Source: an uncultured Marinoscillum sp.
GTDB taxonomy: Bacteria > Bacteroidota > Bacteroidia > Cytophagales > MED-G16
DNA length: 64,000 nucleotides
Direction: 5' to 3'
Assembly (NCBI GenBank): GCA_902626505.1
Contig: CACOFQ010000003.1
Location: 1 to 64,000, forward strand
Part shown: piece after piece, positions 59,001 to 64,000 of the stretch
How positions within the stretch are numbered: position 1 is the first letter of the stretch
Layout: the number at the start of each line of letters is the position of its first letter
Position numbers and translations under genes: made by a program
Notes under the pieces: generated by a model
The model's input: only the letters and a program-made list of their open reading frames with translations
The model's database searches: none
What the model was told of the DNA's origin: nothing

Positions 59001-59530
59001 AAATCCATTACCTTATCATTAACTTCAGAAGCTCCAGTAGTATTTAAAATTGTTTTAATTTTTTTTGAATCAATTTTATTGTCGCCAAGTTCAATAGCCA
59101 TAACATGTTTATCATCTGTGGATCTTAAATCAAAGGTTTTTGGTATACCCCATGGTTTTAAATCACTTACTACAAAAAAAGTACCCACCATCCCAAATGC
59201 AGATAATAGAACTGTCATCTCAAAAGTAACAGGTATAAATACAGGTAAAGGGAGAAAGTCTTTACCTCCAATAATCATTGGCCAGTCTATTGTCATCATA
59301 CCTATCATCATTGTTAATGCTAAACATAGACCTAAGAAACCAAAACAAAATGCAGCAATAGACAATCTAGATCTTTTATAACCGAGTTTATTTTCAATAC
59401 CATGTACAGGAAAAGGAGAATAAACTTCATAAATATTAATGCCTTTGTCTTTAACTGAACTTATAGCATTAAGAAGAATATCTTCATCTTCATAAATACC
59501 AACAATAAACTTTTTTCCTTTTTCGTCCAT
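58997..59530 (-). CDS. actD: ActD (DUF3341)
   Basis: KFIVGIYEDEDILLNAISSVKDKGINIYEVYSPFPVHGIE; 2 TM. Confidence 0.9.
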   Translation of the reverse strand: MDEKGKKFIVGIYEDEDILLNAISSVKDKGINIYEVYSPFPVHGIENKLGYKRSRLSIAAFCFGFLGLCLALTMMIGMMTIDWPMIIGGKDFLPLPVFIPVTFEMTVLLSAFGMVGTFFVVSDLKPWGIPKTFDLRSTDDKHVMAIELGDNKIDSKKIKTILNTTGASEVNDKVMDL

Positions 59531-60909
59531 TATTTAATTTTTACTTTTTCACCTGTATGTTTTAAAATACTTTTTACCTCCGCCATATTTATTACTGGGA
59601 AAAATCTTGAGAACGCTAAAAATGCAGTAAAGAATAAACCAAAAGTAAATAAGTACATTCCCACATCATATATAGTAGGATAAAACATAGCCCAGCTTGA
59701 TGGTAAGAAATCTCTATGTAATGAGGTTACGATAATAACAAATCTTTCAAACCACATACCTATATTTACAATAATCGATATTATAAATGTTGCAGCTATA
59801 TTCGTTCGAATTTTTTTAAACCAGAATAATTGAGGTGAAATTACGTTACATGTCATCATAGACCAGTAAGCCCACCAATAAGGACCGGTAACTCTATTAT
59901 AAAATGCATATTGCTCATACTCAACTCCTGAATACCAAGCCATAAATAATTCTGTTAAATAAGCTATACCAACTATTGAACCAGTTACAATAATTACAAT
60001 ATTCATTAATTCTAAATGTTTGATTGTTATATAATCTTCTAGTTTATAAACCCTTCTAGTTATAATTAATAGAGTTAATACCATAGCAAAACCTGAAAAA
60101 ATAGCTCCTGCAACAAAATAAGGGGGGAAAATAGTAGTGTGCCAGCCAGGAATAACTGAAGTGGCAAAATCCATAGATACTATAGTATGAACAGATAAAA
60201 CTAGAGGAGTTGCAAGACCGGCAAGTACCAATGATACAGTTTCATATCTAGACCATGTCTTTGCAGCACCATCCCATCCAAAACTCAATGCTCCATAAAT
60301 AACAGCAGAAATTTTTCTACCAGCTATTTTGGCTCTATCTCTTATGGTAGCAAAATCTGGAATTAATCCAATATACCAAAAAACAAGAGATACAGAAAAA
60401 TAGGTAGTAATTGCAAAAACATCCCATAATAATGGGCTTGCAAAATTAACCCAAAGTGATCCATATGTATTTGGTAATGGTAATACCCAAATTAAACCTA
60501 TCCATAGTCTTCCCATATGAAGTAATGGAAACATTGCAGCACATATTACAGCAAATATTGTCATAGCTTCGGCAGATCTATTAATTGCCATTCTCCACCT
60601 CTGTCTAAATAATAATAAAATAGCAGAGATTAATGTACCAGCATGTCCAATTCCTACCCACCATACAAAATTTGTAATATCCCAAGCCCACATTACTGTC
60701 TTATTTAGTCCCCACATTCCAATACCATCCCATAAGGTTCTATAAACTGCGTATGCACCAATAATAAGAGTTATATTTGAAATAATCATTGCAACATACC
60801 ACATCCATGAAGGTTTTTCTTCAACCCTTATACATATATCATCAGATACATCCTTAATAGTCTTGCCTCCAGTTATTAATGGCTTTCTTAACTTTGATTC
60901 TACATGCAT
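59530..60909 (-). CDS. actC: ActC, NrfD/PsrC-like quinone-binding membrane subunit
   Basis: ~10 [51 protein letters not shown]. Confidence 0.92.
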   Translation of the reverse strand: MHVESKLRKPLITGGKTIKDVSDDICIRVEEKPSWMWYVAMIISNITLIIGAYAVYRTLWDGIGMWGLNKTVMWAWDITNFVWWVGIGHAGTLISAILLLFRQRWRMAINRSAEAMTIFAVICAAMFPLLHMGRLWIGLIWVLPLPNTYGSLWVNFASPLLWDVFAITTYFSVSLVFWYIGLIPDFATIRDRAKIAGRKISAVIYGALSFGWDGAAKTWSRYETVSLVLAGLATPLVLSVHTIVSMDFATSVIPGWHTTIFPPYFVAGAIFSGFAMVLTLLIITRRVYKLEDYITIKHLELMNIVIIVTGSIVGIAYLTELFMAWYSGVEYEQYAFYNRVTGPYWWAYWSMMTCNVISPQLFWFKKIRTNIAATFIISIIVNIGMWFERFVIIVTSLHRDFLPSSWAMFYPTIYDVGMYLFTFGLFFTAFLAFSRFFPVINMAEVKSILKHTGEKVKIK

Positions 60910-60912
60910 TTT

Positions 60913-63900
60913 TTAAACATTTTTTTTATTTCTTACTTTTCTCAAGTACCAAACATTTGGACTAACTCTAATTTCATCAAGTACAGCATAAGCTCTCTCT
61001 TCTTTTAATTTTAGAGTTGCCTTATCAATCTTTTCAACTTTAAGTTTCTTTCTTATTTTACTATTCTTATCATTAACATCACCAAATGTTATTGCATTAG
61101 TAGAACATGCAGCTCCACAAGCCATTTTTACATCACCATCTTTCAAACTTCTTTTTTCTGATTTGGCTAAAAGTTTACCTTCTTGAATTTTTTGAATGCA
61201 GAAAGAACACTTTTCCATAACACCCCTGGATCTAACAGTAACATCAGGATTCAACACCATTTTACCAAGATCATTATTCATAGCAATGTTTTTGTCAAAC
61301 TGAGCATTATCATGGTATTTGAACCAGTTAAATCTTCTTACTTTATAAGGACAATTATTAGCACAATATCTTGTTCCTATACATCTATTATAAGTCATTT
61401 GATTTAAACCTTCTGAACTGTGAGTTGTAGCAGCAACAGGACATACCGTTTCACAAGGTGCATTGTTACAATGTTGACACATCATTGGTTGGAAAGTAAC
61501 ATCAGGATTTTCAGCAGCAACTTCTAATCCTTGTAAATCTTCAACATCTGCATCACTTGAATAATATCTATCAATTCTAAGCCAAGCCATTTCTCTTCTA
61601 TTCAAAACTTCTTCCTTACCTACTACCGGTACATTATTTTCAACTTGACAAGCTATTACACAACTACCACATCCAGTACAAGCATTTAAGTCAATTGACA
61701 TTACCCAATGGTGATTAGGATAATCATGTCCATCCCAAAGGGTTACTTCTTCCGGTTTTTTCTTACCTTGGCTGGTAGCAACTTTAAATTGATATTTACC
61801 GGCATAAACGTCTTTCTTATACTCATCTAAAGTAGTTTCTTGTATTACACTTTCTCTAGCCATAATAGTCTCATGAGTTTGAGTCTGAGCAATTCTATAT
61901 TCTTTTCCAGAATTTGAAATGGATACATTTTTAATTACTAAATTTTGATATTCATTAGATGAATCAATTAAACCAAATGCGTTAAAACCAACATTATCAC
62001 CAACAGGACCAGCCAATTCTCTCCCATACCCAAGAGCAAGACCCATGGTACCTTCAGCTTGACCAGGTTGAATAATTGCTGGAATTTCAAAATCAGCACC
62101 ATTTATTGAAAGAGTCAATAAATTTGTTGTCATTGTTCCACTATCTGTTTTAATATTTAATTTATTAGCATCTTTAGGGTTAACTGATAAATAATTATCC
62201 CAACATACTTTTGAAATGGGATCAGGCATTTCTTGTAACCAAGGATTATTTGCTTGAATACCATCAGAAACAGTTAGATTTTGATAAATATTTAATTCAA
62301 AACCTGATTCTTTATTATCATTAATTATTGATAATATTTCAGAATTTATTTTTGACAAAAACTTTCTAGAACTCTTAGAAGAATTAATATTTCTTTTTTC
62401 ATCAACAATAAATTCTGCAACACCATCATGTAACAACTTATCCCAAAAGATTTGGAATGGCTCATCTGAATTAGTTAATTTTTGTTTCTTTTTCCAATTA
62501 TTTTTTATGAATGAGAAAAAATTATTTTTTTCTCCCGTCCATTTCAAAAATGAATCTTGATATTGTCTTGTATCAAATATGTTACTGATTGTTGGTTGAG
62601 TAAAACTAAATGAATTTTCTAATGGCTCATGATCATTCCATGATTCAAGAAAGTGAGAATCTGGTGCAATAATATCACATTTAACGGAAGTTTCGTCAAT
62701 TCTATCAGAGGTAGATATTTTAAGAGATACATTATCTAAATTTTCTTTTATCTGAGAAAATTTAAAATTGTCATAAACTGGATTACAATTCAGAAAAACT
62801 AATGATGACACATTATTATTTGATAAATCATTTATAAATTGACTAAACTGTTTATCATCACCCTTCCTAATATTATAAGATCTATTAATATCAATGGTAT
62901 TACCATAATTATCTAATAGATCATTAATTAAATTAACAAGAAGTTGAACAGATTTGTTATTAGAATCTGAAATAATAATAGATTTTCCTTTATTCTGTAT
63001 GAGCTCATCAGCAATATCATTTAATTTATCATATTTTATTTCAGTATTTACATCAATTAAACCAGTAAAAGATATTTTACTTAATTTCTTAGATAATATG
63101 TTGTATAATTCCGCAATGTAAAGCGGAGAATGATGTGATTTAATAGGGACTCTATGATCTGCATTAGCTCCTGTTAAAGATAGATTAGATTCAAATGAAT
63201 ATAGCCTAGACATTTCTCTGTTATCTTTATTAACAACTCTCCTTTCAGTAAACTGTTTATTAAATAAATTATGATTAAATGAGCTTCCTAAAAAGTCATA
63301 CCCAAATGAAACAATTGTTTTTGCCTTAGAAAAATCATAAAAAGGCAATTTTCTTTTACCATAGTATTCAAAATTTGCATCTAACATACCGTTATATGAT
63401 ATATTATCATATTGTATATGTTTAGCATTATATTTTTCACAAAATTTATTAATTACTTCTAAAGTAGATGGGCTATTGATAGTGTAACTAACTACATATT
63501 TCTTTTTATTTAGTTGAGATAACTTCTCAATAATAAACTTGTCAACATCAGACCACGATGATTCTCTTTTATTTAATAATGGAGCAGTTAATCTTTGCTT
63601 ATCATATAGAGACAATACCGAAGATTCAACCTGAGAAGAAGTACAACCTGCACTTACTTTGGAAAATTTATTACCATCAATCTTTATAGGTCTACCTTCC
63701 CTAGTTTTAACAACAACACTACAATAATCACTACCCATTACATAAGTTGATGCATAATAATTTGCTAAAGATGGATCTAAATCTTGAGGTTTCTCAACAT
63801 GAGGTATAGCATATTTTACTGGCGCTTCACATGCAACAGTAGAAACTGCAGCAATTCCAAAACCCATCATCTTCAAAAAATCTCTTCTTGAATTATCAGA

Positions 63901-64000
63901 TGATCCTTTGATTGGAAGGTATTCAGGAAACTCATTTTGAGCATTCTTTACAAATGAAGGTTCATTTTTAAGTTGCTCAATCCCTTTCCAATATGTTTTT
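60913..64000 (-). CDS. actB: ActB, Tat-exported molybdopterin-like/Fe-S fusion subunit; 5' end truncated by window edge
   Basis: Frame is open to 64000 encoding ...KTYWKGIEQLKNEPSFVKNAQNEFPEYLPIKGSSDNSRRDFLKMMGFG (Tat motif) before the track start (TTG at 63876); ferredoxin motifs ACTGCGSCVIAC, CQHCNNAPCETVCP, CIGTRYCANNCP, CSFC. Confidence 0.93.
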   Translation of the reverse strand, partial: KTYWKGIEQLKNEPSFVKNAQNEFPEYLPIKGSSDNSRRDFLKMMGFGIAAVSTVACEAPVKYAIPHVEKPQDLDPSLANYYASTYVMGSDYCSVVVKTREGRPIKIDGNKFSKVSAGCTSSQVESSVLSLYDKQRLTAPLLNKRESSWSDVDKFIIEKLSQLNKKKYVVSYTINSPSTLEVINKFCEKYNAKHIQYDNISYNGMLDANFEYYGKRKLPFYDFSKAKTIVSFGYDFLGSSFNHNLFNKQFTERRVVNKDNREMSRLYSFESNLSLTGANADHRVPIKSHHSPLYIAELYNILSKKLSKISFTGLIDVNTEIKYDKLNDIADELIQNKGKSIIISDSNNKSVQLLVNLINDLLDNYGNTIDINRSYNIRKGDDKQFSQFINDLSNNNVSSLVFLNCNPVYDNFKFSQIKENLDNVSLKISTSDRIDETSVKCDIIAPDSHFLESWNDHEPLENSFSFTQPTISNIFDTRQYQDSFLKWTGEKNNFFSFIKNNWKKKQKLTNSDEPFQIFWDKLLHDGVAEFIVDEKRNINSSKSSRKFLSKINSEILSIINDNKESGFELNIYQNLTVSDGIQANNPWLQEMPDPISKVCWDNYLSVNPKDANKLNIKTDSGTMTTNLLTLSINGADFEIPAIIQPGQAEGTMGLALGYGRELAGPVGDNVGFNAFGLIDSSNEYQNLVIKNVSISNSGKEYRIAQTQTHETIMARESVIQETTLDEYKKDVYAGKYQFKVATSQGKKKPEEVTLWDGHDYPNHHWVMSIDLNACTGCGSCVIACQVENNVPVVGKEEVLNRREMAWLRIDRYYSSDADVEDLQGLEVAAENPDVTFQPMMCQHCNNAPCETVCPVAATTHSSEGLNQMTYNRCIGTRYCANNCPYKVRRFNWFKYHDNAQFDKNIAMNNDLGKMVLNPDVTVRSRGVMEKCSFCIQKIQEGKLLAKSEKRSLKDGDVKMACGAACSTNAITFGDVNDKNSKIRKKLKVEKIDKATLKLKEERAYAVLDEIRVSPNVWYLRKVRNKKNV

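Noticed and set aside
58992-59381. 129-aa plus-strand ORF antisense to actD
   Set aside because: actD is a well-supported family member; the antisense ORF has no recognisable features.
1-64000. CRISPR arrays, phage, transposons, toxin-antitoxin or defence islands
   Set aside because: No direct-repeat arrays with spacers, no transposase/integrase/capsid/nuclease-helicase modules recognisable in any ORF.

Overview
AT-rich window from a Bacteroidota (Flavobacteriia-like) chromosome. This placement is inferred from T9SS C-terminal sorting domains, TAnnTTTG-type -7 promoter boxes, the Alternative Complex III/caa3 gene order, a long-form IspG and an H1-like small histone. Most content is housekeeping: an Sdh1-like succinate dehydrogenase operon; an MFS sugar porter, ROK kinase, LamG protein and SGNH esterase cluster; hflX; a phoH-serB-serA-serC-SDR-ligA run; a serine-palmitoyltransferase-like enzyme; an RND-type adaptor plus TolC; thyA; two BNR/sortilin-like giant propeller proteins; der; leuS; ispG; mlaEF; and a ~14.7 kb minus-strand respiratory superoperon (cytochrome oxidase, heme A/O synthesis, ActB-F). 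One tRNA-Leu(CAA) is present. I see no CRISPR array, prophage, IS element or recognisable defence system. Best leads: (1) a Kazal-type lipoprotein whose frame is cut by an in-frame TAA just before the conserved terminal 'GEC', with the frame continuing beyond it; (2) a convergent pair made of a T9SS lamin-tail/Calx-beta adhesin, with an exact 909-bp internal period, and a T9SS EEP-family nuclease, sharing a terminator that lies inside one CDS; (3) divergent genes whose start codons overlap in one CATG; (4) an orphan second SDH/FRD flavoprotein; (5) a hairpin plus perfect -7 box in the only large gap of the respiratory superoperon; (6) a SCO-position protein lacking the CxxxC copper motif; (7) a 58-aa histone-like gene missing from the ORF track; (8) recurring 19-nt and ~4-nt spacings between -7 boxes and start codons. 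All calls are from reading the sequence; no searches were run.
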